DNA of 64,000 nt from Rhizoclosmatium globosum (Eukaryota; Chytridiomycota; Chytridiomycetes; Chytridiales; Chytriomycetaceae), in the NCBI GenBank assembly GCA_002104985.1, contig MCGO01000022.1:310001-374000 (forward strand). The letters are read 5' to 3'. A program made the translations under genes and the position numbers. Below the pieces are notes generated by a model. The model saw only the letters and a program-made list of their open reading frames with translations. It made no database searches and was not told the origin of the DNA. Shown here piece after piece: positions 23,857 to 36,575 of this stretch (its first letter is position 1; every line of letters starts with the position of its first letter).

Positions 23857-24665
23857 ATGAGCACCAAGGACCTCGTTGGCGCCGACTTGCCCGTGAGTTT
23901 TGCGTTTCTGATTTCGTCGAAAGGGCTATTGACCCGCGCCATCGAACAGGACGAGGACCACGACGACCACGACTACCAAGAAATGGACCACGAAATGGAC
24001 GACGACGACGAGGACGGACGCCGAAGACATTGACGAGGACGACGAGGACGACGAGCCACTTGCCGGCGAAACGGACATTGAAGTGGACGAGGTGCGTTTG
24101 GTTTTCGTTGCTTGGAGAAGATGTTCGGACATGCTTGGCTACTCCTCTTTTGCTTTCTCTCTCTCAGTCACTCACCCACTACTGCTCCTCGCAGGTCAAT
24201 GACTTGCAGAGAGAACTTGCCAGCATGCAGAATGCCAAGGTCTTGCGCTCGGGTCTCAAGGCTGCAGGAAACTACCGCAACGTGACCATCCACGACATTG
24301 CCGGCGATGATGAAGATGACGAGGAGTACGAAGATGCTGAAGAAGATGACGAGGAAGAGGAGGACGACGAGGTATGCTTACTGTTTTACTTGCAATCAAG
24401 TTACTCACAACAATTTCAAAGGACGACGAGGAGGATGAAGATGCTGAAGAGGACGATGAAGATGTTGACGAGGAAGAGGTTTGTAGAATACACATTCTTG
24501 GTGGAAATGAAGTAACAGTCTTTTCAGGTGAAGGACAACATTATTAACGCTGGAAACCTTCCAACCAAGGCCGCTACAATTCTGCGTGATGGCAAGGAAC
24601 TCCCAACTGCATCTGAGACTGAGATTGACCTCGTGGCAAGAATGCAGCAGCTCATGCAGCAATAA
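23857..24665 (+). CDS. Acidic low-complexity protein of unknown function
   Basis: I do not recognise this protein. From ATG 23857 it reads MSTKDLVGADLP, then an intron, then long Asp/Glu runs (DEDHDDHDYQEMDHEMDDDD; EDIDEDDEDDEPLAGETDIE). An intron of about 110 bases leads to the only non-repetitive core: VNDLQRELASMQNAKVLRSG followed by LKAAGNYRNVTIHDIAGDDE. More acidic blocks split by short introns follow, and the conserved-looking C-terminus is NLPTKAATILRDGKELPTAS then EIDLVARMQQLMQQ, with TAA at 24663-24665. One base is missing near 24020. The acidity suggests a nuclear/nucleolar or chaperone-like role, but this is only inferred from composition. It lies 235 bases downstream of the septin, same strand. 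Confidence 0.6.
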
Positions 24666-24761
24666 TTCCTCAGCATCACTGTTTTTATATAGTTTGTATA
24701 TTTGAGAATAAAGAAGGATATTTCTGAAAAGAACTGCCACCATCTTCATGATGCATAGTAG

Positions 24762-26142
24762 CTAGTACTGGGCGTTACCCATGCTCTCCCTCTGAATTTG
24801 GCGTCGCTGTGCTCGAAGTAACAAATCATTTGCAAGATTCCATGTTGACGGTGGCTCCGCATTGTAGGTAAGAACTCTTGAGCCTAGATGCATAGTTCCT
24901 ACAGGCCGCTCTCGACGTTCGTAGGTTGCCAAGTCCTCGTCATAATCGACTTGGACACTTTCAGGAGGATCTACAATAGGCAATTGAATATCGTGTTTGC
25001 TATAGTATTCTTGGTCGTTCCGTTTGTGAAACGGTCCTTTCCCACTGACCAATTTGGCGTTACCATTCCGTTTTGTCAACACTGTGCTCGCAACGTCAGC
25101 ATATTCTTCGTTACTGTCGTATTCTTCTTGTCGTGTGACTCGAATTTCATTCAAATTTGTGTGTAAAGGTGGCTGTGGGGATAAGGCTGTTGGTTTTGTG
25201 GACAAGTGGTTCACTGGTTTCCCATTGAAAATAAGTTTTTGGTCATATGCATGATACTCTCGTTGGTATTCGGTCCTAAAGAGGATGATGCCTTGTATGC
25301 GGCACTGTTTGCCTCCATCAACCGTTGGAATGGAGACTTTCTCGGTTTAGCTGCTGCCTTTTGTTGAATGGGTTGTTGCTGTGGCTCTGTAATACGGAGT
25401 CGAGACGCTTCGTATTCTCGAATCCTTGAGGTCCTATCTCCTACATGGGGTAGGTCTATTGAATATGCTTTCAATTGAAATCATGAAACCGAAGATGTCA
25501 AAGGCGCTTACTTCGGAATGACTGACTTTGGCATTAAAAGTCTTCATAAAGTGTTCATCAGTAGCGGGGTTTGTGTTCCCACTTCCGTAATTTGCCATTG
25601 GAGGCTGGGTCCTTCCATTCTGTTTGGATTTATGCATGGAAGATGTTGTTGGACGCGTTTCTTCGGTTCCACGGTAACGCTACGATCGAAAGAGCCTTTC
25701 TTTTGGGGACTCTTGGCTGGCTCTGATCCAAAGACAGCTTCGTGGCTGCTGAAACTCACATGGCTAGGTCCTTCTGAAAACGTGCTTTTGGTTGGAGAAA
25801 CTTGCTGAGGTGTTGGACTAGCATCATTATTGGCGTCGTCGTCGTCTTGGTCAAAGTATCCAGGTGGATATTCGTCTTCGTAGTATTCTTCGTCGGGATA
25901 GAGTGAAGGTGTTGGTGGAACAGGAATGACTGATTCCTTGGACTTTCCTGTCAAATGATTCACGGGCGTTTGATGAGTGGGGGCTCGTGGGTTGATGATG
26001 TCTTCCTTGACGGCATAGTTTCGATTGAAACCGCCTTGAGTCATGCGTTGATTCTGAAGCTTCTCCCTCCAGATATATTCACGCTGATACTCTGATTGCC
26101 AACCAATAAAAGCGATTGATGCTTTGCGATTAGAAGCCATGA
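24762..26142 (-). CDS. Possible MDM1-like microtubule/centriole protein
   Basis: From ATG 26142 the protein reads MASNRKASIAFIGWQSEYQR and EYIWREKLQNQR. The SEYQR...W pattern resembles the repeated SEYQRxFxWK motifs of the nuclear/centriolar protein MDM1, which binds microtubules. Related short motifs recur (RIREYEASRLRI; RQEEYDSNEEYADV). The rest is disordered, Pro/Ser/Asp-rich (SLYPDEEYYEDEYPPGYFDQ), with basic patches. Exons are 25544-26142, an exon near 25480-25540, 25255-25474 and 24762-25214. Homology rests on one short motif type, so the name is tentative. An alternative is an unrelated disordered protein. The gene ends 97 bases from the converging acidic-protein gene and starts 72 bases downstream of the ICT1-like gene. 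Confidence 0.5.
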
Positions 26143-26213
26143 TAGGTTGATTTTTAGAAACGAGAAAAGCAGGACAGCTGCAAATCCTCGACAATTCGAA
26201 GAGAAAATCTATT

Positions 26214-26865
26214 TTAATATTCATCTCTTGATCCTCTTCTACTTGATTTTTTACTAGATAGATGCTGCTTAGATTTCATGGTCCTTTCCTTGTCGAATGC
26301 TCGCCTAGATGTTTTCCGTTTTCTCATTAGTCTGTTCATACCACTAAATAACCTGAACTCACAACTCTTCAATACGTTCCACTTTTTCTTCATCTATTTC
26401 AGGAGGAATCTTGGATTCAACAGCCTTGATAATAGCCTCATGAAGTTTTGTATGCAATCGTCGAAGTTTGCCATTTGAGTCCTGAATCGGTCACTCGCAA
26501 TGATAAACTCTCCCTTCTTGTTCATTCTGTTCTCGTTCAATTCTTCCAGTGTTGATCGCACCGTGTATGGGATCCATGAAGCTTGGGAAACGTTGAATCG
26601 GACTTCCGCTTTTGTATTCACCTTGTTCACATTCTGACCACCAGGACCTGAGTTTGTTTCAGTTAATACTGTAGAAGTGAATCGAGGGGCTATGCGTTTG
26701 CTGCTTTAACACAGAGTCAGACGAACCTGAACTGCGATTGTACTGGACAGTCAGCTTATCCGTTGGAATAGAAGCTGGAGTAAATCGTGTCAGAAAGTTC
26801 TTAAGCTCTGCGACATCCTTTGAGGATGCGGTCGAAAAGCGACGAAAGATGAGAAGACAGTTCAT
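26214..26865 (-). CDS. ICT1/MRPL58-like mitochondrial peptidyl-tRNA hydrolase
   Basis: A codon-independent release factor that frees stalled mitochondrial ribosomes. The ATG at 26865 gives MNCLLIFRRFSTASSKD, a plausible mitochondrial presequence. After an intron the catalytic GGQ motif appears in GPGGQNVNKVNTKAEVRFNV. The class features continue with ENRMNKKGEFIIASDRFRTQ and, after a missing A near 26450, KLHEAIIKAVESKIPPEIDE with VERIEEL. A last intron (donor GTGAGT) leads to a basic tail (KQHLSSKKSSRRGSRDEY) with TAA at 26216-26214. Lys-rich tails after the GGQ domain are usual in this family because they enter the mRNA channel. The start lies 39 bases downstream of the stop of the Furry homologue. 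Confidence 0.9.
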
Positions 26866-26904
26866 TTTTGGAACAATCAGCGCATAATACAAACAAATTA
26901 ATAT

Positions 26905-29900
26905 TTATTCAAAACTTAAAAGCTCGCGAAGGGCAGCTCTGGCTTGTACACATCTCAGGGATTCATCGAGTCGAGCTTGATTATTGGACTTAAAATACGT
27001 TAGAACCAACAACAGTTTCATAATCACACTTACATCTGTAGGCAGCATAAAGTCATCATATACACCTTCCAACGCTAAAATGATTCCATGAAGAGACATT
27101 AAACTTACTGCGAGTGAAATGACACACTTCAAGGACTTAAAGTCTGAAACAATGCTTGAAAAATCAGAACCTATTTGCCTTCTTGAACTCAAATACGAAG
27201 AAATCTGGGAATTTATAGATTGGACATGCTGTTCACGTTTAGTCAAGAAGACCGACAGTTTAGATGCTTCCAACTGTTTTAAGTTCCGTAAGCCAACATC
27301 GATTCTACTGATAACAACAAACCTGCATTAATTTATGCCCCGCTTCATATAAAGCTTCCTTGTTCGTAACTACGGCGACAACTCCGTCCTGTTCCGCAAG
27401 CTGCAGCAAAGCTGGGCAATAGCCTCTTGAGTTGTGCCTCACACTCAGCACGGACTCCATCAGTTTAGAAAACACAAATCTCAATCTTTCGTCATTATTT
27501 GCAGAAGCCACATTCATATCGTCAATTAAGGCGATAAGATCGGCATGCAGTTGGATAACAAGTTCAAATGCGGCCGGGAAGATGCGTAATGTTTCCACAC
27601 CCTTGTCGTGAGTCTTTTCGAGCTCATAATTGTTCGAAACAACAAATGACGCTTCAGAAATGTCGGTATTGTGGCAGAGGGTGCTGCATTTTGCAAGATG
27701 GAATTTTGACGATGTGGAAGGGTACACCTAAGACCTTCTGGTTCATACAGAATAGCCATTCCTTTAAAATCTGCAACCTTTGTAATTAGGGCTTGGCGCT
27801 TCAAAGTAATGGTACTTACTTATAACTATAGTGGGCTCAAATGCAGGATCAATTTTTGACGAGACAGCTCCTTCCCATAACAGTTTACGTTCCGGTAAAT
27901 CTTCATTTTGTAGAATTAAGGCTCGCAAATCTTCCGCTTGAGCTGCTGCGACTTTTCCATTTCCTAACAAGCCTCCTCCAGACAAATCAACAGTAACGAT
28001 AGTTCCAACGATAGAAGGATCATTTGCTCCCGCATTTACAATTCTGTTGATTAAGACAGTCCCTTCTTCTGCGACCAAGCTTCTTGTCAAATCTTCTACC
28101 AGCCGTTTGGAAAAAGTCTCATTTGATGTGAAAAGTTCGAAAGGTTCCAAAACTTTGAATACAATTTGGATCCCCACATTTGACTGACATAGAATATGCT
28201 TGAAAGCAGTATGATCGTTATCGGGTTGTTGGCCACCAAGTAGGTGGTCGTCAGAAGAGCTTACGGTAACTTTCACAGGAGGATCAATATTTGAATCCAA
28301 ACTTAAGACCGCAGGCACTTCAGGCTCGTTGTCCTTGAATATGTCGTCCAAAATTTCCAAAGATTTCAGTAATTTGGCCTTATTTTCATCTGACAACAGA
28401 ACTTTCGCTGTTGGTTTCGGAGGAATACGATAAGAAATCACAGAGCCACGAGTGTCCTCCTTCCAGTCTGGTCGAATGGAGCTAAATTCTTTCAAACACG
28501 ATAGTTGCGTCGATATTGTATTGATTCCACAAGTGGCAACGACGGAAGCGACATTATATCTGGTGACTTTTGCTGCTCTTGTAACGTCTCCAGAAATCTT
28601 CCAACCAGTTTTACTTTCTGATGTCTTCGCATCTCCAGTTTCCATTAACGTAATAACACGATCAAATGATTCTTGTGAGATTTTGCCATAGTTTCGCCGC
28701 AAGAATCGCTCGTTTACATTAGAACCAGAATTCTGCAACAGTTCTTGCAAGACAGCAGCAGCTATCTCTCTGGATTCGGATTTCAAAGCCTCAACACAAG
28801 GTAGAACTAAATCCATATCAGTGTCAATTAAAGTGAATGCTTGAAAAGTTCCGTTTGCGTCTGGATGAAGGCAGGGAATTATCATTTTCATCAGCTGGAG
28901 AGACCATTTTCGGTAAAATAATAGCTTGTTGGACAACAGAGTTGTCAAAATAAGGACAACACAAGCATCTTGAGTAGGTAGGAATATGTCTCGCACAGCA
29001 TATCCAAACTGTTGCAGAAAATCTTCCATGCTTCTGAATCTTTGCTTCGAAAAACTGTACATTAGTCGGGACAGGGACGGTTGATTGTGTAATTCAGCAA
29101 GTTTCGACAGATTTTCTGCAGCTGAGATTGATTCCGCAAGTTTGTATTGAATTGAAGCACCTTCACTAGAAGCGGTGTCAGACTCAAATCCATACATAAA
29201 CCGAGGAAAGTTGGCTAAAACGGAAGTAGCTAGCCTAAATGGAGTAGTGTCGATCAAGGTTGGATCCGATATCGATAAGAAATTATTGATCAATGCCAAA
29301 ACAATTCGTTCCGATTTCTTTGACTGAAGTCCTTTTACTAATAACGGCTGAATTCCAACAAAATTCCCCTTCCACTTTGAAGGTTTAGCGGCTTGTATTG
29401 CAGATTGAGTTTCTTTCGAACTGAAATTAGTCTTGGTAATGACCGACAGCAATATTTCTGCCCCTTTCATAAATTCAGCTTCTAGTGGAGACGTGAGAAT
29501 GGAAACTCCTGCCCAAAAGAGCTGTGGGATTTCCATTATTTGAGCTGAGGGTATATCATTGATGATGGAGTTCACAGTTATCAAAATTTCCAGCGAATAT
29601 GACTGAATATCAACGAGTCTATCGGCTGCAGTCGTGGAATACCTCAAAAACATTTCGCCAAAGACTTTTGTACTAAAATTCCCTTTTAAGGCTCGTAGGA
29701 TTTGAAGTGATCTACAAGCCGCATGACGTACAGGGCAGTTAACGCCAAAGAAAAGGGCTGTCGCTGTCCATTGGTCAACGAGCTCAGGATAAACTTTGGA
29801 GAAAACAGAGAGTACATCCGTGACTAAACGACTGATATGTATTGTTGACTCAATTTCCTGTCGCTCGGGACTGATATCCTCGTAAGGCCATAATCTGCGA

Positions 29901-32900
29901 TCTTCTTTTTCGGCGACTTTTGTCACAATACTATTGACAGCTGATCTATCAACCAATTCATTTGGCAGATTCTGTAGTAGACGAATCAAAAGGGTCTTCA
30001 TTTGTTCGCAAATCAGCGATATGAAGTGATCCAATTGTATGAAGATGATATGAATCATATAAGGAATAATTCTGTGCGTCGTTTCGGGTTTTGCTTGCAG
30101 AATCAGCTCAACCAAAAAGGTACTCACAAGTCCTCCAAATGTAAGGGGAGGCCGTGATACCGTTTCAGGCAAAATAGTATTGATATCGATACAGTACGGA
30201 ACACTAGCTTGTGATTCCCCAATTTTCACAGGTACGTTGTCCATTGGTGTAAAGTTGATGGGATTCAACCGCAACATCAAAGACCGTATCAATAAATCGC
30301 AACCAACGACACGCCTCAGATATGAAATCACTTTCTTCGAATGATAAATAAATACTGGATTCCTGCGAGAAACTCCCAACGCAAGAACGAAGTCGAGAAC
30401 CGTTTCCAAATGTGTTGTAACAATTTCCTCCGGCCAAACTGAGTTCAAATACAAATCATTCACTGCTTTGACGTTGGTGCGGCGCAATAAATGAATCCAA
30501 ATAGCTTCAACTTCGATAGAAAAATCATCTCCGAAGCATACGGTAATGTAGAATAAATTGGTTAGAAAGTTTTCAGTTCGTCGCAACGGTGAATCTGCAT
30601 CAGCATCGAGAAATGGATTTTCCACCTTACTTGTAGTTCTTGGTTGGTGTGTTGCGGCCAGCTGAAGGTTGCGAATCCAAGGAATCATAAAGGCAAGAAT
30701 ATCTCGAATACCTTCTCGCGATGAAACTTGTTCTATCCGCAAACAAAGCTCAGAGACAATCTTCAGTCCTATTAGAACGAGTCTTTTAAGGGATTAAAAC
30801 TTACAAAGGTTGTTATGGTTGGTCGTTCAGTTGCCAAGATTGTAGAGGTGAGAACCTGAGCCCTCTTGTACACAGAAGAAGGCGAACTTATTGAAGAAAA
30901 ATAGGCATCCTTCAAAAACCTTTCCTCAGGCGTGCGAGCAGTTCCTGATATATTTAAAAGAGTTGATTGAGAATCAGGCCACACCCTCACTTCAACAGCT
31001 CGAAGGAGACGCAAAGCTCAGATCTTATATCTGGATCTGGATCCCCTGCTTTAAATAAAGAAAGAGCGATCAATCTAGGAGCAGCGCAAGGATAATCCGG
31101 ATGTGCTCCTCGAATTATGTTTAAGTTCGCAATATCATCGACAACTCCAGCATAAACCTGCACTATCGCTTTGAAGTATCCAATCGATCCGCCAATATTC
31201 GTATCAGAAGAGATATAACACTCTCGCAATACAATGTTCATCAAGTCTTCCGAGTATCCGTTGTAAACCAGCAGTCCTTGAGTTGCAACTGAAGCTATAC
31301 GATGAAAATCTTCATTTTGTGTGTTGTACAAGTCATTGATCCAGTGATGCAGGTCAGATATAGAAAAGTCGGACCGTGAACTTGGTTCTGACATTGGACC
31401 ATGAACTAGTGCAGCCATTGCCTTCAATGCCGCAAGTTGAAGAGTCACTCTTTGTTTGTTCATAGTTTCGGCTACTTTGCTTGGATCCCTATGATGATCT
31501 CTGGCAACAATCGCCTCCAGACTTTTTATCATAGACTTAGACTGCAATTCTAGATGACTGCTAGACTGTCGCCCAAAACCACACCAAGTCTCCAAGAGGA
31601 TAAATGCTTTTCGACGGAGTTCGAATGGAAAAAGTTTTGATACCATCGACATATCCATATCAGGTGCAAATTCACCAACATCAGAATAAACTCGACAAAC
31701 AGTTGAAAGGATGTGAGAATAGAATTTCTCCACTAAAGTACAGAAATGGTATCGTAGCATATGGTAGTCCCAATCAGATTGAACATCGGAGTCGGCCAGA
31801 AACTTTGTGGTTTCAAAGATGTAAGTATAAACCGGTTTAAAGATAGCCTCATTGTTGCGGTAGATGTCATATTCCAAGAAATCAGTAAGTAGTGAGAGTA
31901 CATGTGTCAATTCAACTCGGAAACGTTCACTTCGCTTAGAGCTCACTGCCGAACCTCCTTGACCACTTGACAGATTTGTTAACTTTTTTGGGCCAGTCGC
32001 ATTCTTCATATAGCTATTCAAGACTTCGAATATAGTCTTATAACTTCTCCAATTAGCCCCACCTATGGATACAACGGCAGATTTTCTGATCGGAGGTCGT
32101 TCCATAAAAAATAAGCGACAACCATTCTGAACAAGACCACGGGTTTCAAGGATGACGTTCCTCCGGCAACACTTTCTTCATCGACAATTTCTATGCATGC
32201 ACAAGCAAGTTTCAAATAAACTCTCCATTGAGTCAAAACATTGTCACTGACAGGAGATATATGAGCTCCACTGTTAACTAACGTGGCAACAGTTGGAATT
32301 ACTTGGGCTTCAGCTGTTTGAACTTCAACTGCTGCACTGATTCCAAACACTTTTGAAAGATTGGCAACGTGATGTGGTTCCATCGATATTGCTGTTGATG
32401 ATTGGAGAGGTTGCGAAGGCATGACAGATCCTGGCTGGCTCACAGTAAAGTCTGAAGCAATTATAGAGGAATTGAGGAAGTGTAATCTGTTTGTTACCGT
32501 GCTCACGAGACGTAGAAGAACGTGTGGGTGTGCATACGTGAAGAAGTATTGACATAGGTCAGGGAAGCATCGATCCCAAAGAAATCCCTCTTCTTGAATA
32601 TCTGAAACTGCCAATAGTAGCAGAGAATCTTTTCGACTGACAAGATAGTTCAATCGCTGTCGCTCCTTTTGTCGGGAACGCTCGCTATTATCAACGACAA
32701 CTGATTCCATAAAATATGCATTCATCAAAGGACCATTTGCCGCTTCGATAATGGAAAGAATTCGGGTGTTGCGCTCGTTGAGTGGTAGATTGTCAAACAC
32801 TTTCGTAAACTTTTTCTTTCGTTTAGAATCTTTTGGAACGTAACCTAATGATTGGATTATTTAAAAGAGTGCTGAACAGAACTGCGCCAGTTCTTACTGA

Positions 32901-35900
32901 AATCAAGCCGGAATTTTTCTGTCAATAACGCTTCTGTACTTCTCCCAATTTCTAATATTTTAACACCCAATCGTCTTACAGCTGGATTTGTGGAACAAAG
33001 ATATAATAGACCTCTGTTCTCAGTATCACACATGAAATTTTCCACGTCGGCCACTTCAACGTCAGTAGTCTTAGAGTTCATAAACTCTTTGAAACAAATA
33101 TCGGTCAGTTTCCAAACAAGCCAAACCGCTGTCTGCTCCATCATCGAATCGTCGAAATCCACATAATAAAGAGCATCCGTGGCTCGTTCAAGCAACAGGC
33201 TCTGCATAGTATCACAAACAACGCGAACTGTTGCTTCAGCTAAAGTTCGTCCTCTTTTAACTTTCCTTTCAGGCCCCAGTAGGCATTATTCCCAGCCATA
33301 CCATCAGAAAACCTTGAACAATCTTGGAAATCCTCAGAATTGCTTGAATGGATGATGTTCGTACATGCTCATCGACATGAAATGTGTATAGGGTAAGCAT
33401 TTCAACGACTCTATTTGCTGAGATGTTGATTGGGCTGAGTTTTGGTATACAATCAATGCAGTTTCTCAACAGCTCATACTGAGCCCACTTGTTCATGCCC
33501 AAAATGGATGTTGCATTCGAATCAGCCATAGTTGTGCCAGACATATTGGGGATTGCGTTTCCACCAGATCCTCCCACACCAGCTCCAAGTCCGCTAGGAT
33601 CTCCAGAGTTCCTACGACTATTATCACTCATATTTGCGGCAGAGCCCCCAAGTGAGATATAACCAGTATCTCGTTGTGAGCTCCAAAAGTGATTTCCACA
33701 CACCTAAAGGATTATCAGAGTTACTCACTGTACTAAGCAAAGAATACCTTGTCCAAAGCCATGATCATAGACCCGAAAATAATGTTTACACGTTCCAAGT
33801 ATACTCGAACGTTGCTACTCATTCTTTGTAACGTTGCATTTGAAATGGCGCTACCTAAATTAGCAGCTTTCACGGCAATTTGCGCCTCAGATTGCAAGAC
33901 TGGAGAACTGCTTCCAGACAACCAAGAAGCCTCAATCCTGTGATCTGCAGCCAGAGAGTTATCGACAGACGCAGCAGACCGATCTTGAATGGACGCCAAA
34001 GCGCCATATCTCCTCTCTCCGATAGATTCAAGGACGGAAACGGAGGCGGTAGAAGCTTAATTTTTCCTTGAACAAGAACACTTCGAGCCGTTGAACTGCC
34101 AGCGGTCAAGCTGCTTCCTCCAAATCCGTTACTCCATGGACTACCATTCTGTCCACCCGAAGAACTTGACATTTCCAAAGCCTCTTCAATGTCGGTCAAT
34201 AACATTAGAAAAGCTCTCATGCCAATTATTTGGCGCTTTGGTCCTGCACCCGAACTTGCAGCAGCTACAAGAACCTCGTCCTGAGAAACACCACTGCTCC
34301 AGGCAGTAAAAATGCTGTCGGGGACGCCACTCGAGGCAGAAAAGTCCGATCTTTTGGTTGCTCCGCTAGTACCACTGTTGTAATTATGCCTATCCGATCC
34401 AAGAGACCCAGTGATTGTTGCACCTCCAGCAATACTTCCGCTTCCAGCGTTCACGGTAATATCAATGCCAAGCATAAGTATTGAAAACAGCTCCATCATA
34501 GTTTCCATGTATTTGACCATTGCAATGTAGACCATACGAGTTAACAAATCCAGAGCAACATCGGGAGGATTGATTAAGGTGCTGCGGGGAGGGAAAATGT
34601 GTTTCAACAAGGATTCCACACGTTTAGCGGTTATGGCACTTGACGCATCGCTGTTTCTATGAGCACAGACCCAAAGAAGCCGAGTGAGGGAAACGAGAGC
34701 TTGAGATTTGAGCTGTTTATCACGAAGGCGTTGCACGCAGATATCAATGACAGCAGGGATATTTTGGTTAAAGAATTCTTTGCGAGACAGGCACAGCGAA
34801 GTCGTAACAAGAGGCAAAGAATGCTTTGATGACTATTAGGAGATTTAAACCCATAATATCGTTGTTTACCTGCATATGGCCCTTTTTTTGAATCATACGC
34901 ATAGCTTTTCCAAATATTAACTCGATTCCTTCCTTCCACGTCGGAAGGTTGACCTCAGCGGTAGCAACCTAGAATGATTTGAGAATGTAACCACACAGAA
35001 AATCAGTCAATTACGGCAACGACAGGCTCCAACAGTTCCACAAATAAATCACAGTATGCATGCTTTATCTTTGGATTGTGAGTGTTGACAAAGAAGCCTG
35101 CAAAAATCATAAGAAACTCGGCCGTTTCTTCCAAGCAATCCATTGGATATATCTAAGAATTTGATACAGTGAGAATTAATTGACTTAAATAAGACTTAGG
35201 AGTACTTTAAGTTTGAGAAATCGCATTGCTCGAATGCAAATATCAAGTTTCAAAGCCTGTTGGTTTGGATCCTTTATTGTCGCAGGCTTGGAAAGCTCGG
35301 AAATCTCTTTTACAAAGCCATCACTGACTTTCGCAAACCTGTAGCCTGAATGAGACCAAATTAGGAAGTGCAGAACAGTATACCTTATGTTGGACAGTTT
35401 TCCTAAAAATTCTGCATTTAAATCGATGTGTGCTTTACATGTAGGATTTGTGGCAACTAGTTCTCTGTAAAGACGCGTTAATTGAGGCTATGTAAACAGC
35501 ATGACGCTCACGGATTCTCATAACGCAATTGATTGAAAGCCACATATTCCATTTTGGAAGCCAACGAATCCTGTAGCATATCTTTCGTCATATTCTGAAC
35601 AATCTCGATCCATGCGCGCAGGAGGATAAAGTTTGAGACCATCTACCATCCTTGAAGTTAGTTGGTAGGCACGACACCAAACCAACGTACCATTTGACGG
35701 TTATAGACAATCTTTTCCATTTCTTTCAATAGATATAATGGGGCGCTTGAATCCCAGTTAGTGCTGAGTTTGTAACATGAGAGTTGAGAGCACATACACC
35801 CAAGTCGGCACCCGATTCTTTTGCGCATTAGATTTATCAGTCCGCCATGCCATGAGACCCTCAATTAGATCCTTTTGGCAGTGTGTTGCAACGGCTCCCA

Positions 35901-36361
35901 ATCCCCTCAAAACTCCATCAAACTCAGCATCAACTCCTGGTCTCAAAGCCAAACTCAGATCGATAGTCATATCTCCACCGTGCGAATAAACAAGCTGAAG
36001 TAGTTTTGCTTCGGCCAGTTCGACGAATCGCGTGAATAGCTGGCGGAGAGTGGCTTCAGCGGGTGTTTCAGGCTGCGACAGTGCCAGAGGAATAGCCGCC
36101 GCCTGGATTGGATGCAAAAGCGAGTTCTTTTGAGTGATTTGGATGTGGTGGTGCTAGTTGTCCCGTTGAGCAATGCACTACGTACGCGATACAAACACGC
36201 ACCATCGCACTTGAATCGGCGACATCCGACGCGCTCTTGCTCTCTTTCGGCAAAACAACAGTTGGCGTTGTCGTTGGCAATTCGAAGGACGTGCTCTCGG
36301 ACCGTCCGTGGCGACCCAGCGATTTCTGGGGCGCGGCCAAGTTGTTGGTTGAGTGGAACAT
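26905..36361 (-). CDS. FRY: Furry/Mor2/Tao3 cell-morphogenesis scaffold
   Basis: Giant HEAT-repeat scaffold that works with NDR/LATS kinases (Orb6/Cbk1 network) in cell polarity. The ATG at 36361 begins MFHSTNNLAAPQKSLGRHG, with a TGA upstream in the same frame. An intron at about 36210 leads to the conserved N-terminal block TPAEATLRQLFTRFVELAEA then KLLQLVYSHGG. The block PLVTTSLCLSRKEFFNQN (34800) aligns with the PLVTCLLCVSQKQLF region of animal Furry. Large exons run 33870-34817, 32063-32800, 30987-32105 and a 992-residue open stretch 27764-30742. The C-terminus (26905-27730) includes PEGLRCTLPHRQN and a helical end (ALRELLSFE). Ser/Gly-rich insertions occur near 33550 and 34100-34450. 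Only a few frame breaks are seen (32100, 34000, 27700), fewer per kilobase than in the first 25 kb. Confidence 0.88.
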
Positions 36362-36575
36362 CGCTTGTCACAGAAAAGACTGGCTCTGTATTCATCCATT
36401 CCATCCCTCCTCGGAACTGTCCTTCACGCTCAGCTGACGTAATACTATTTCCACCCTCTCTCCAAGTCACACGTCGTGAGATTGATTGCACTTCCACCCC
36501 CTTTGATGAAATTAAAGGGAATCACTCCAGAAACCTCCGACAACCACAAAGTGATTACAAAAAAACATATTCGCA
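36362..36575. promoter_or_regulatory. Divergent promoter region Furry / kinesin with CRE-like site
   Basis: These 214 bases lie between opposed start codons. The sequence TGACGTAA at 36435-36442 matches a bZIP (ATF/CREB-type) half-consensus. A pyrimidine-rich stretch precedes the kinesin start. Functional assignment is a guess from motif and position. Confidence 0.3.

Noticed and set aside
23857..24480. GA-rich Asp/Glu coding repeats as a microsatellite or regulatory repeat
   Set aside because: The runs keep one reading frame across splice sites and belong to the acidic protein.
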